From: Streptomyces specialis
GTDB lineage: Bacteria > Actinomycetota > Actinomycetes > Streptomycetales > Streptomycetaceae
Length of the DNA: 64,000 nt
Assembly (NCBI RefSeq): GCF_001493375.1
Contig: NZ_LN929896.1
Span: forward strand, 262,299 to 326,298
Reading direction: 5' to 3'
Shown here: in pieces, positions 1 to 7,957 of the stretch
Layout: every line of letters begins with the position of its first letter
How positions within the stretch are numbered: the first letter of the stretch is position 1
Translations under genes and position numbers: made by a program
Notes under the pieces: model-generated
The model's input: only the letters and a program-made list of their open reading frames with translations
Told to the model about the DNA's origin: nothing
Database searches by the model: none

Positions 1-261
1 CTGGCAGAGACGTGGCGGCTCGCCGACGAGGGCGAGCGGGTGATGCTGGGTGCCCTGCTGGGCCGGGGTGACCTGGACAAGGAGGGGCTGGACGCGGTGC
101 GCGAGGTGATGCGCCGGCTGAAGGCTCCCGACCGGATCGAGGAGATGATCAGCGCGCGGGTCGAGGAGGCCCTCGCCGCCCTTCACGGGCTGGGCGTACC
201 GGCGCCCGCCACCGCCGCCCTGACCGCGCTGGCGCATTCGGCGACGGTCCGCCTGTCCTGA
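1..261 (+). CDS. Polyprenyl synthetase, C-terminal end (partial)
   Basis: The reading frame is open from the first base and ends at a TGA at 259-261, so only the last 86 residues of a longer protein are present. The visible part is helical, with stretches such as LLGRGDLDKEGLDAVREVM and IEEMISARVEEALAAL. This matches the C-terminal helices of trans-isoprenyl diphosphate synthases, where a short loop is followed by an EEMI...EEAL helix; the catalytic aspartate-rich motifs would lie upstream of the window. In Streptomyces this C-terminus is typical of the polyprenyl transferase that serves as cargo of family 2 encapsulins, which would fit the oxygenase that follows. That link is inference because the shell gene is not in view. 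Confidence 0.6.
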   Translation: MAETWRLADEGERVMLGALLGRGDLDKEGLDAVREVMRRLKAPDRIEEMISARVEEALAALHGLGVPAPATAALTALAHSATVRLS

Positions 262-354
262 CTCCCGTACCGGGCGGCGCAGGTCCGTGTCATCCCGGGC
301 AGCCGCCCCTCCCCCTGTCGTGGCCCATCCCGTGAAAGGCAAGGAGCCCTGCCC

Positions 355-1515
355 ATGACCTATACCGAGGCATCGATGGACGCCCTGCGGCAGGCCGGTG
401 ACGAGCTCGCCGACGCCACTGTCGCCGCACTCTTCGCACGCGGGGAGGTGGGCAAGTTCAACACCCTGATGCGCTACGTCTCCGTGGCCGGCGCTCCGCT
501 GCCGGACGGGCTGCCCGACGTCGCGCACGAGTACCTGGAGGCCACCCGCGTCCCGCCGTCCTGGGTGGACTGGTCGGAGATGGAGAAGGCCCGGCTGTTC
601 TTCATCGACAACAACGTGCACATCTCCACCGCGCTGTCCTTCGCCTCCATGCCCGCCTGCTACGTCGTTCCGCACGTGGCGAAGCTGCTGTCGGCCACCC
701 ACGGGCTGGCGTACCCCTCCAAGCGGATGGCGGAGACCGGCCAGTTCACCGTCTACCTGATGCAACCCGACGCCTTCGAGGCCGGTAGCCGCTTCATCCC
801 CGCCGCCCAGAAGGTCCGCCTCCTGCACGCCTCCATCCGCCACCACCTCAAGCGCGAGAACCGCTGGGACACCGGGGCCCACGGGACGCCGATCTGCCAG
901 GAGGACATGATCGGCGGGCAGATGTGCTTCTCCCTGCTCGTGCTGGACAGCCTGCACCGCCTCGGCATCCACATGTCGACGGAAGGCGCGGAAGCCTACT
1001 ACTACGCGTGGCGCGTCGTCGGAGCCATGCTCGGTGTCGACCAGGACGCCGTCCCGAAGACCCTGGACGAGGCCCGCCGGTTCTTCGACCTGTACCTGGT
1101 CCGGCACATGGGGCCTTCCGAGGAGGGCACGCACCTGACCCGGCAGTTGATCGACCTCTACGAGGAGGTGGTGCCCGGCACCTTCTTCGACCCGATCGTC
1201 TCCGCCCTCATCCGCTACCTCGTCGGCGACACCTGCGCCGACTGGCTCCAGGTGCCGCGCACGCCGTGGGACACCGTCGTCAAGACCGTTCCTCACCTCC
1301 TCGGCGTCCTGGAGGCCATCGAGGACCGCTCCCCGCTCGGCGCCTGGGCCCTGGACCGCCTCGGCCACCTCACCGCCGTCCTCGAGCTGTCCTCCCTCAC
1401 CCGCGGACGCGTCATGCACTACGCGATCCCCGACACGTTGAAGAAGGACTACGGCATCTCCAGCACGGTGCCCCCCACCCACCGGTGGAGCCCGCCGGCC
1501 GCCACCGTCTCCTGA
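355..1515 (+). CDS. Oxygenase MpaB/DUF2236 family (latex-clearing-protein-like)
   Basis: This 386-residue protein belongs to the MpaB/Lcp-like DUF2236 family of haem-dependent oxygenases. Visible family features are the RLLHASIRHHL helix (about residues 160-170) and the block GTPICQEDMIGGQMCFSLLV (about 180-200), which corresponds to the family pattern G-x-PINQ-D followed by FS. It has no signal peptide, unlike secreted rubber-cleaving Lcp, so it probably acts in the cytoplasm. The ATG at 355 follows an AAGGCAAGGAG ribosome site. It lies 93 bases behind the polyprenyl synthetase on the same strand, so the two are probably co-transcribed and the substrate may be an isoprenoid. The substrate itself cannot be told from the sequence. 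Confidence 0.75.
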   Translation: MTYTEASMDALRQAGDELADATVAALFARGEVGKFNTLMRYVSVAGAPLPDGLPDVAHEYLEATRVPPSWVDWSEMEKARLFFIDNNVHISTALSFASMPACYVVPHVAKLLSATHGLAYPSKRMAETGQFTVYLMQPDAFEAGSRFIPAAQKVRLLHASIRHHLKRENRWDTGAHGTPICQEDMIGGQMCFSLLVLDSLHRLGIHMSTEGAEAYYYAWRVVGAMLGVDQDAVPKTLDEARRFFDLYLVRHMGPSEEGTHLTRQLIDLYEEVVPGTFFDPIVSALIRYLVGDTCADWLQVPRTPWDTVVKTVPHLLGVLEAIEDRSPLGAWALDRLGHLTAVLELSSLTRGRVMHYAIPDTLKKDYGISSTVPPTHRWSPPAATVS

Positions 1516-1785
1516 CCCACACGCGCGGGTGTGCGTCGGGGCGCGGGCACTCCGCCGGGAGACTCCTGAGTTCCGTGCCGGGTGCTCGGCCGGCTGTCCG
1601 TTTCCGTTCATCGCGCGTCTTCCTCCGTCGTGTTCTGTCACCGGGGCGGCGGAGGGAACCGGTCTTCGCGCAGGTCGGAGCGGTGACGCCCGGTTGCGGG
1701 CCGGCCGGGTCCCGGGGACCGTGGGAGCGGGCCGCGAGAGCCTCACGGCGTGTCGTCACCCGAACGGCCGTCTCAGCAGGTAGTC

Positions 1786-1801
1786 ATCTCATATCTGAGA
1801 T
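1786..1801. promoter_or_regulatory. Palindromic operator candidate upstream of the HTH-MurA gene
   Basis: ATCTCA-TATC-TGAGAT is a perfect 6-bp inverted repeat with a 4-bp spacer. It ends 12 bases before the ATG at 1814, within otherwise GC-rich DNA. The gene behind it encodes an XRE-type DNA-binding domain, so autoregulation through this site is a reasonable inference. Confidence 0.45.
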
Positions 1802-1813
1802 AGAGTCGCGCAC

Positions 1814-3343
1814 ATGATCGACGACTACCTCGTCCGGATCGGACAGCTCATCCGGGACGCACGCCAGCATCGCGGCTGGACACAACTCCAGCTCGCCGAG
1901 GCACTGGGGACCAGCCAGAGCGCGGTCAACCGCATCGAGCGCGGCAATCAGAACATCACGCTTGAGATGATCGCCCGCATCGGTGAAGCACTGGACAGCG
2001 AGATCGTGTCCCTCGGTTACGCGGGTCCCATGCATCTGCGGGTGGTCGGCGGACGGCGGCTGCACGGCGCCATCGACGTCAAGACGAGCAAGAACGCCTG
2101 CGTCGCGCTGCTGTGCGCCTCCCTGCTCAACTCCGGCCGCACCGTGCTGCGCCGCGTCGCCCGCATCGAGGAGGTCTTCCGCATCCTGGAGGTCCTCGGC
2201 TCGATCGGCGTGCGCAGCCGCTGGATCAACGACGGCGCGGACCTGGAGATCGTGCCTCCGGCCGAACTGGACCTGGACGCCATCGACACCGAGGCGGCCC
2301 GGCGCACGCGCAGCATCATCATGTTCCTGGGGCCGCTGCTGCACCGGATGGACCAGTTCCGGATTCCCTACGCGGGCGGCTGCGACCTGGGCACCCGGAC
2401 CATTCAGCCGCACATGATGGCGCTGCGGCGGTTCGGCCTGGACATCACCGCCACCGAGGGCGTCTACCACGCCACCGTGAACCGGCAGGTCACCCCCGAC
2501 CGGCCCATCGTGCTGACCGAACGCGGTGACACCGTGACGGAGAACGCGCTGCTGGCCGCCGCCCGGCACGACGGGGTGACCGTCATCCGCAACGCCTCGT
2601 CGAACTACATGGTCCAGGACCTGTGCTTCTTCCTGGAGGAGCTGGGTGTCCGCATCGACGGCGTCGGCACCACGACGCTCACCGTGCACGGTGTGGCCGA
2701 CATCGACCGCGACGTCGACTACTCCCCCTCCGAGGACCCGGTCGAGGCCATGAGCCTGATCGCCGCCGCCGTGGTCACCGAGTCCCAGCTCACCATCCGG
2801 CGGGTGCCGCTGGAGTTCCTGGAGATCGAGCTGGCGGTGCTGGAGGGCATGGGCCTGGACCACGACCTCGGCCCCGAGTACCCGGCGGACAACGGCCGCA
2901 CCCGGCTGGCGGACCTGACCGTCCGGCCCTCCAAGCTGGAGGCGCCGATCGACAAGATCCACCCGATGCCGTTCCCCGGGCTGAACATCGACAACGCGCC
3001 CTTCTTCGCCGCCATCGCGGCCTCGGCTCACGGCTCGACGCTCATCCACGACTGGGTGTACGACAACCGCGCCATCTACCTGACGGACCTCAACCGGCTC
3101 GGTGGGCGGCTCCAGCTCCTCGACCCGCACCGGGTGCTCGTGGAGGGGCCGACCCGCTGGCGGGCCGCCGAGATGATGTGCCCGCCCGCCCTGCGCCCGG
3201 CGGTCGTGGTGCTGCTGGCGATGATGGCCGCCGAGGGCACCTCGGTGCTGCGCAACGTGTACGTGATCAACCGGGGTTACGAGGATCTGGCCGAGCGGCT
3301 GAACTCCGTGGGCGCGCAGATCGAGACGTTCCGCGACATCTGA
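1814..3343 (+). CDS. XRE helix-turn-helix fused to UDP-GlcNAc 1-carboxyvinyltransferase (MurA-like)
   Basis: This 509-residue protein has two parts. Residues 5-60 form an XRE/Cro helix-turn-helix (LIRDARQHRGWTQLQLAEAL, then TSQSAVNRIERG). Residues 70-505 form an EPSP-synthase/MurA fold, the family that transfers enolpyruvate from PEP to UDP-GlcNAc in peptidoglycan synthesis. MurA catalytic residues are kept: Lys93-Asn94 in KTSKNA, and Cys190 in the loop GGCDLGTR followed by the conserved Arg. The catalytic cysteine is Cys rather than Asp, which predicts fosfomycin sensitivity by analogy. A normal MurA is about 420-450 residues without an HTH, so this is probably a second, regulatory or specialised paralogue. 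It is monocistronic, with an operator-like palindrome upstream and a strong terminator downstream. Confidence 0.85.
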   Translation: MIDDYLVRIGQLIRDARQHRGWTQLQLAEALGTSQSAVNRIERGNQNITLEMIARIGEALDSEIVSLGYAGPMHLRVVGGRRLHGAIDVKTSKNACVALLCASLLNSGRTVLRRVARIEEVFRILEVLGSIGVRSRWINDGADLEIVPPAELDLDAIDTEAARRTRSIIMFLGPLLHRMDQFRIPYAGGCDLGTRTIQPHMMALRRFGLDITATEGVYHATVNRQVTPDRPIVLTERGDTVTENALLAAARHDGVTVIRNASSNYMVQDLCFFLEELGVRIDGVGTTTLTVHGVADIDRDVDYSPSEDPVEAMSLIAAAVVTESQLTIRRVPLEFLEIELAVLEGMGLDHDLGPEYPADNGRTRLADLTVRPSKLEAPIDKIHPMPFPGLNIDNAPFFAAIAASAHGSTLIHDWVYDNRAIYLTDLNRLGGRLQLLDPHRVLVEGPTRWRAAEMMCPPALRPAVVVLLAMMAAEGTSVLRNVYVINRGYEDLAERLNSVGAQIETFRDI

Positions 3344-3358
3344 TCCGGCGGACCGCTG

Positions 3359-3396
3359 GGCCGGGCCGGCGCCACGCTGGTGGCGCCGGCCCGGCC
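3359..3396 (+). terminator. Rho-independent-like terminator after the HTH-MurA gene
   Basis: A perfect 17-bp GC stem (3359-3375 with 3380-3396) closes a GCTG loop and is followed by TT. It lies 16 bases behind the stop codon of the HTH-MurA gene. Streptomyces terminators often lack a long U-run. Confidence 0.75.
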
Positions 3397-3526
3397 TTCG
3401 TCGTGACGGGCACCGGTGCCGGTGGAGGACGCGGCGGCAACGCGACAGATCACGTCCGGGTCGGGGCGGAGAAGGGCGCGAAACGGTCACGGTTGCCTGC
3501 CGGTTCGATCAATTTCCTCGCGTGGC

Positions 3527-3541
3527 ATGAGCGGCGCTCAT
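3527..3541. repeat. Short inverted repeat upstream of a small membrane protein
   Basis: ATGAGC-GGC-GCTCAT is a perfect 6-bp inverted repeat 56 bases before the ATG at 3598. It could be an operator or a leader hairpin. Nothing else was recognised between 3397 and 3597. Confidence 0.3.
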
Positions 3542-3597
3542 CCGGGGGAAGGTGACAAAGGACCGGCAAAAACCCGGCTGCGGTGAGGAGTTCCGTC

Positions 3598-3873
3598 ATG
3601 GACCAGGCACTGGACAACAGGCTGGACAATCGGCTGGACCACAGGACCACGCGGCGGACGCTGGTGCTCTTCGGCGCCACGTGCGTGCTGGCGGTGCTCG
3701 CCTCGCCGTTGTTCGTCCTCTACGAGCTGTTGCTCGGCGCGTTCGGGCTGGTGGCGACGGGCATGCTCGCCCGGATCCGGGAGAACGCGGGCGTGATGAC
3801 CGCCACCGTGGTCTTCGCCGGGATCCTGGCGGGCAGCCTCCCCTATCTGGTGGCGGCCCCGTTCGTCCCCTGA
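3598..3873 (+). CDS. Small hydrophobic membrane protein, unknown function
   Basis: This 91-residue protein has a charged N-terminus with a short repeat (DNRLDNRLDH) followed by two to three hydrophobic segments (about residues 25-60 and 70-90), so it should be an inner-membrane protein. The ATG at 3598 is preceded by GAGGAG with 7-base spacing; an in-frame start five codons earlier (3583) lies before that ribosome site and is less likely. No family was recognised. It lies between the HTH-MurA gene and a DUF3099 gene on the same strand. Confidence 0.6.
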   Translation: MDQALDNRLDNRLDHRTTRRTLVLFGATCVLAVLASPLFVLYELLLGAFGLVATGMLARIRENAGVMTATVVFAGILAGSLPYLVAAPFVP

Positions 3874-3946
3874 GCGCCCGAGGCCGCGCGGGTCACGCGG
3901 TCCGTCCCGGGTGTGGCATCGCTCGCCGGTGCGTAGCGTGGGGAGT

Positions 3947-4147
3947 GTGTACGAGCGACGTCGCCGCCGTTACTTCGCGCTGATGGGCGTCTGTGTGGCG
4001 CTCTTCGTCGGCGCGTGGGGCGTGGTGCGGTTGTGGTCGGTGCCGCTGGCCATCGTGATGTGTCTGGTCGCGGCGGTGATTCTGCCCGTGGCGGCGATCA
4101 CCGCGAACCGGCGGGAGCCGGACGACCGCTGGTGGGACGAGAGGTAG
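3947..4147 (+). CDS. DUF3099 membrane protein
   Basis: This 66-residue protein begins VYERRRRRYFALMGVC and ends NRREPDDRWWDER, the actinobacterial DUF3099 pattern: a basic N-terminus, two transmembrane helices (about residues 10-30 and 34-53) and a tryptophan-rich acidic tail. The GTG at 3947 behind GGGGAG is preferred over an ATG twelve codons earlier, because family members start at the basic stretch. Function is unknown. It runs convergently into the Nramp gene, with stop codons 4 bases apart. Confidence 0.75.
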   Translation: MYERRRRRYFALMGVCVALFVGAWGVVRLWSVPLAIVMCLVAAVILPVAAITANRREPDDRWWDER

Positions 4148-4151
4148 CGGT

Positions 4152-5244
4152 TCACCACGGCAGCTCGCGGATCTGCTGGACGCACAGCACCACGAAGAGC
4201 GCCCCGGAGGCCGCCAGCATCACGTTGCCGAACGGGCCGTTGCGCCAGCGGTCCGGTACGCGGCCGGTGTTGAGCAGCCACAGCAGGGTCAGCGCGAGGA
4301 ACGGCATGAAGAACGCGCCCAGCACCCCGTAGGTCAGGATCAGCCCCACCGGCTCGTCCAGGAAGAGCAGCCCCATCGGCGGGAACGTCAGCCACAGCAG
4401 GTACGCGCGGAACGGTCCGGACCGTTCCGGCTCGGGGTGGCCGTGGGCGACGAAGTCGGTGAACAGCAGGCTCACCCCGTGCCAGACGCCGATGACGGAG
4501 CTGAAGGAGGCGGCGAAGAACCCGATCAGGAACAGGTCGGCGGTGACCGCGCCGAAGCGGTCCTCCAGTACCTCGCCCAGATCGAGCAGCCCCCGGTCGC
4601 CGGTCGCCAGGGCGATGTCGGCGGCGTGCAGCAGCTCGGCGCCGATGACCAGCATGGCGACGACGAACAGCCCGGTCGTGGCGTAGGCGACGCGGTTGTC
4701 CAGGCGCATCACCGGCATCCAGGCGGGGCCGCGCCAGCCCTTGGCGGTCACCCAGTACCCGTACGCGGCCAGGGTGATGGTGCCGCCGACGCCGCCGAGC
4801 AGACCGAGTGTGTACAGCACGGAGCCGTCGGGCAGCGTGGGCACCAGCCCCGCCGCCAGGGCGCCCGCGTCGGGGCCGACGCGGACGGCGATGCCGGCCA
4901 CCACCAGGAACATGACACCGACGAAGCCCGTCATCAGCTTCTCGACCACGGCGTAGCGGTTGAACCAGACGCAGGCCAGGCCGAGCAGCCCGGACAGGAT
5001 GCCCCAGACGCGCAGCGAGGGCCCGTCGGGGAAGAGCGCGACGAGCGGCAGGGCGCTGGCGGACATGGCGGTCGCGCCGTAGACGAACCCCCAGACGACG
5101 ATGTACGCCCCGAAGTACCGCACGGGCCACCGGCCGAGCGAGCGCCAGCCGTCGAACACCGTGGTGCCGGTGGCCAGATGCCAGCGCCCGGTGGCCTCGG
5201 CGAGGGAGATCTTGACCAGGCAGCCGAGCACCGCCGCCCACAGC
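4152..5244 (-). CDS. Nramp-family divalent metal transporter, main part (split by adapter sequence)
   Basis: This frame encodes about 364 residues of an Nramp/MntH-like transporter, which imports Mn2+ or Fe2+ with protons. It starts inside the second transmembrane region (WAAVLGCLVKISLAEATGRW) and continues through about ten hydrophobic segments to a natural stop at 4152. The N-terminus, with the first-helix motif GPGLVVAATGVGAGDLV, lies at 5332-5441 in another frame. The two parts are separated by sequencing-adapter DNA (5245-5331). The gene is therefore probably intact in the organism and only broken in this assembly. It is divergent from the PEP-mutase family gene. The exact metal is not predictable, since the metal-binding DPGN-type motif is here the divergent GAGD, as in some actinobacterial relatives. 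Confidence 0.8.
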
Positions 5245-5331
5245 CTGTCTCTCCTACACCTCTGACGCTGCCGCCGAAGAGGAAAGTGCTGATCTCCCTG
5301 TCTTCCCCAACCCCCAACCTGCACTTACCTC
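5245..5331. other. Nextera adapter contamination (i5 side) inside the Nramp gene
   Basis: From 5245 the sequence reads CTGTCTCTCCTACACCTCTG, then ACGCTGCCGCCGA, a degraded copy of the Tn5 mosaic end plus Nextera read-1 adapter (CTGTCTCTTATACACATCT, GACGCTGCCGACGA). It is followed by AGAGGAAA, close to the reverse complement of i5 index S503 (AGAGGATA), and then a garbled P5 tail. It is not organismal DNA. The right boundary is approximate. Confidence 0.9.
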
Positions 5332-5441
5332 CCCGTACTTGCGTCCACCAGATCCCCCGCGCCCACCCCGGTCGCCGCCACCACCAGCCCCGGGCCGATG
5401 AACCGCCAGCGTGTCCTGGGGAGTTGTCCTTCGTCGTCCAC
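5332..5441 (-). CDS. Nramp transporter, N-terminal fragment
   Basis: Reading leftwards from a GTG at 5441, the frame gives VDDEGQLPRTRWRFIGPGLV and then VAATGVGAGDLVDAS, the first transmembrane helix of an Nramp transporter. It stops at the adapter junction. With the part at 4152-5244 it rebuilds one gene; roughly ten to fifteen residues of the helix 1-2 connection are missing or garbled. No strong ribosome site is visible before the GTG, so an upstream in-frame start is possible. Confidence 0.65.
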
Positions 5442-5539
5442 GGGAAGGTTCTGCCCATCAGGCGCCGCCCGATACGCGAAGGCGAACGTGCCGGAATGCC
5501 GCCGGTGGGGCCGCCGGGACGGCTGGTTCACTGGGTTCC

Positions 5540-6442
5540 ATGACCGAGACAACGGATACCCGCACCCCGGAACTCGCCGACCTCGCCCGTCACTTCCACT
5601 CCCTGCACCAGGACGCCACCCCGCTGGTGCTGCCCAACGCCTGGGACGCGCTCAGTGCCCGGCTCGTGGTGCGGGCCGGCGCCACCGCCGTCGCCACCAC
5701 CAGCTCCGGCACGGCCTGGAGCATGGGCGTCCCGGACGGTGAACGGCTCGACCGGCGCCAGGCCCTGGAGCTGATCGCCCGGATCGCCGCGGCCGTGCCC
5801 GTCCCGGTGACGGCCGACATCGAGAGCGGCCTCGCCCGGGACGCGGCCGGTGTCGGGGAGACCGTGCGCGGGGTGCTGGAGGCGGGAGCGGTCGGGGGCC
5901 ACCTGGAGGATGCCGACCACGGCGGACCCGAGCCCCCGCGCGCGGCGGCCGACCCGGCACGGCGGCTGGAGGCGGCCCGCGCGGCGGGCGACGCGCTGGG
6001 CGTGCCGGTGTTCGTCAACGCGCGGGTGGACGTCTTCCTGCGCGGTGTCGGCGACCGCACGGCCGACCGGATGCGGCGGACCCTGGAACGGGCCGAGGCG
6101 CATCTGGCGGCGGGCGCGGACGGCCTCTTCGTGCCGGGCGTCACCGACGCGGAGCTGATCGCGGAACTCGCGGCGGCCCTGCCCGTGCCGCTCAACGTGC
6201 TGGCGGGCCCCGGCGCGCCACCCGTCCCGGCCCTGGCGGCGGCGGGCGCGGCCCGTGTCAGCGTCGGCTCGGCGCTGGCCCGGTCCGCCTACGCGCTGGC
6301 CGAACGGGCGGCGCGGGAGATCCTCACGGCGGGCACGTTCGAAGGACTCGCCGGGGGCCACGAATACAGTGACCTGGACGCTCTGGACGCCCTGATGGCC
6401 GCACCCCGCGATCCGCGGGCCGGGGAGACGCCCGCGTCGTGA
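5540..6442 (+). CDS. Isocitrate lyase/PEP phosphonomutase family protein
   Basis: This 300-residue protein has the PEP mutase/isocitrate lyase TIM-barrel. It opens with LVLPNAWDALSARLVVRAGA (about 25-44), continues with VPVTADIESGLA (about 90-101) and GGHLEDADH (about 122-130), and carries VFVNARVDVFLR (about 157-168). These correspond to the family's substrate- and Mg-binding strands. The catalytic cysteine of true isocitrate lyase (KKCGH) is absent, and the loop matches the widespread small family of unknown substrate (phosphonopyruvate or methylisocitrate-type C-C lyases). It is divergent from the Nramp gene and lies 40 bases before arcA, so it could be co-transcribed with the arginine deiminase gene. 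The exact reaction is unknown. Confidence 0.8.
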   Translation: MTETTDTRTPELADLARHFHSLHQDATPLVLPNAWDALSARLVVRAGATAVATTSSGTAWSMGVPDGERLDRRQALELIARIAAAVPVPVTADIESGLARDAAGVGETVRGVLEAGAVGGHLEDADHGGPEPPRAAADPARRLEAARAAGDALGVPVFVNARVDVFLRGVGDRTADRMRRTLERAEAHLAAGADGLFVPGVTDAELIAELAAALPVPLNVLAGPGAPPVPALAAAGAARVSVGSALARSAYALAERAAREILTAGTFEGLAGGHEYSDLDALDALMAAPRDPRAGETPAS

Positions 6443-6482
6443 CGGACCCGCGCCCGGAGGGAAGGGCGTCCAGAATGGTGGT

Positions 6483-7718
6483 ATGACCTTCCACGTCGAT
6501 TCCGAGACCGGGCGGCTGCGCCGCGTGATCCTGCACCGCCCGGGCCTGGAGCTGAAGCGGCTCACCCCCACCAACAAGGACGAGTTGCTCTTCGACGACG
6601 TGCTGTGGGTGCGCCGCGCGCAGCAGGAGCACGACGTCTTCTCGGGGCTGCTGCGCGCCCGGGGCGTCGAGGTTCACCTGTTCGGGGACCTGCTCGCGCG
6701 GAGCCTCGACGTCCCGGCCGCCCGCGCCCTGGTGCTGGACCGGGTCTTCGACGAGCGCGAGTACGGCCCGCTCGCCACGGACCTGCTGCGCTCGGTCTTC
6801 GACGCGCTGCCGACCGCGGAGCTGGCGGAGGCGCTGATCGGCGGGATGACCAAGCGGGAGTACCTGGAGCGGCACGAGGAGCCGTCGTCCGTGCGGTTCC
6901 ACGTGATGGAGCCGGACGACTTCCTGCTGCGTCCGCTGCCCAACCACCTCTTCGCCCGCGACGCCTCGGCCTGGGTCTACGACGGGGTGGCGATCAACGC
7001 GATGCGCTGGCCGGCCAGGCAGCGGGAGACCGTCCACTTCGAGGCGGTGTACCACCACCATCCCCTGTTCACCGGGCCGGACGCGGGCACGTTCCACACC
7101 TGGTCGGAGGGGCGGGGCGCGCATCCGTCCACCATCGAGGGCGGCGACGTGCTGGTGATCGGCAACGGCGCGGTGCTGGTCGGGATGAGCGAGCGGACCA
7201 CGCCGCAGGCCGTGGAGCTGCTGGCCCGGCGGCTGTTCGGGGCCGGGTCGGCGCGCTGCATCGTGGCCCTGGACCTGCCGAAGCGGCGGGCGTTCATGCA
7301 CCTGGACACGGTGCTGACGATGGTGGACGGCGAGACGTTCACGCAGTACGCGGGGCTGGGGATGCTCCGCTCGTACACCATCGAGCCGGGCGGGGACGGG
7401 CAGGAGCTGAAGGTCACCGACCACCCGCCGGAGCACATGCACCGGGCGATCGCCGCCGCGCTCGGGCTGGATCGCGTCCGGGTGCTGACGCCGGTTCAGG
7501 ACGTGCGCTCGGCGGAGCGCGAGCAGTGGGACGACGGCTGCAACGTGCTGGCCGTCGAACCCGGCGTCGTGGTGGCGTACGAGCGGACGGTCACCGCCAA
7601 CACGTACCTGCGGGACCAGGGGTTCGAGGTGCTGGAGATCCCCGGCAGCGAGCTGGGCCGGGGCCGGGGCGGGCCCCGCTGCATGAGCTGCCCGGTGGAA
7701 CGGGACCCGGTCCGCTGA
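6483..7718 (+). CDS. arcA: Arginine deiminase
   Basis: This enzyme converts L-arginine to citrulline and ammonia, the first step of the arginine deiminase pathway. The 411-residue length is normal. Family motifs are complete: LRRVILHRPGLELKRLTPTN at the N-terminus, LPNHLFARDAS (the FTRD-type motif), HPSTIEGGDVL with the catalytic Glu/Asp region, MHLDTVLTMVD with the histidine, and the C-terminal RGGPRCMSCP with nucleophile Cys400. The next gene on the same strand encodes ornithine carbamoyltransferase, the second enzyme of the pathway; between them, on the other strand, lies a probable regulator. Its expression may start at the upstream PEP-mutase gene, since only 40 bases separate them. Confidence 0.93.
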   Translation: MTFHVDSETGRLRRVILHRPGLELKRLTPTNKDELLFDDVLWVRRAQQEHDVFSGLLRARGVEVHLFGDLLARSLDVPAARALVLDRVFDEREYGPLATDLLRSVFDALPTAELAEALIGGMTKREYLERHEEPSSVRFHVMEPDDFLLRPLPNHLFARDASAWVYDGVAINAMRWPARQRETVHFEAVYHHHPLFTGPDAGTFHTWSEGRGAHPSTIEGGDVLVIGNGAVLVGMSERTTPQAVELLARRLFGAGSARCIVALDLPKRRAFMHLDTVLTMVDGETFTQYAGLGMLRSYTIEPGGDGQELKVTDHPPEHMHRAIAAALGLDRVRVLTPVQDVRSAEREQWDDGCNVLAVEPGVVVAYERTVTANTYLRDQGFEVLEIPGSELGRGRGGPRCMSCPVERDPVR

Positions 7719-7738
7719 CCGCGCGGGGCGGGTACGGG

Positions 7739-7800
7739 TCAGGCCGCGGCCGGGCCGCCGCTGGAACGCCTGACGTGGAGGCGCGGCACCAGCGCGATCC
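7739..7800 (-). CDS. DeoR/LacI-type regulator, C-terminal fragment
   Basis: Read leftwards, this frame gives IALVPRLHVRRSSGGPAAA and then a TGA. The pattern VPRLHVRRSS is the usual C-terminus of LacI-type sugar-binding regulator domains. It therefore belongs to the regulator whose main part lies at 7958-8933; the two are separated by adapter DNA. Confidence 0.7.
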
Positions 7801-7957
7801 CTCTCTCTTATCCACCTCTGACGCCGCCGACGAAGTGGACAGCTTTGCTCTGCCTTGCCCCCGTCGCCCCTATCACAGCAACATCACACTCAACAGCCCT
7901 CCCGCCCACCCTCTCCCCCACCAACATCCTACGGCGTCAGAGGGGGATAAGAGACAG
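7801..7957. other. Double Nextera adapter junction inside the arginine-cluster regulator
   Basis: The left end reads CTCTCTCTTATCCACCTCTG then ACGCCGCCGACGA, a noisy Nextera read-1 adapter with an index-like AGTGGACA after it. The right end reads GGCGTCAGAGGGGGATAAGA then GACAG, the same adapter in the opposite orientation, ending in the Tn5 mosaic end. Between them is low-quality sequence with a P5-like tail. This is a chimeric join, not genome. Confidence 0.93.

Noticed and set aside
7801..7957. Inverted mosaic ends as a natural Tn5-like transposon
   Set aside because: No transposase is present and the flanks carry Illumina adapter and index sequence.
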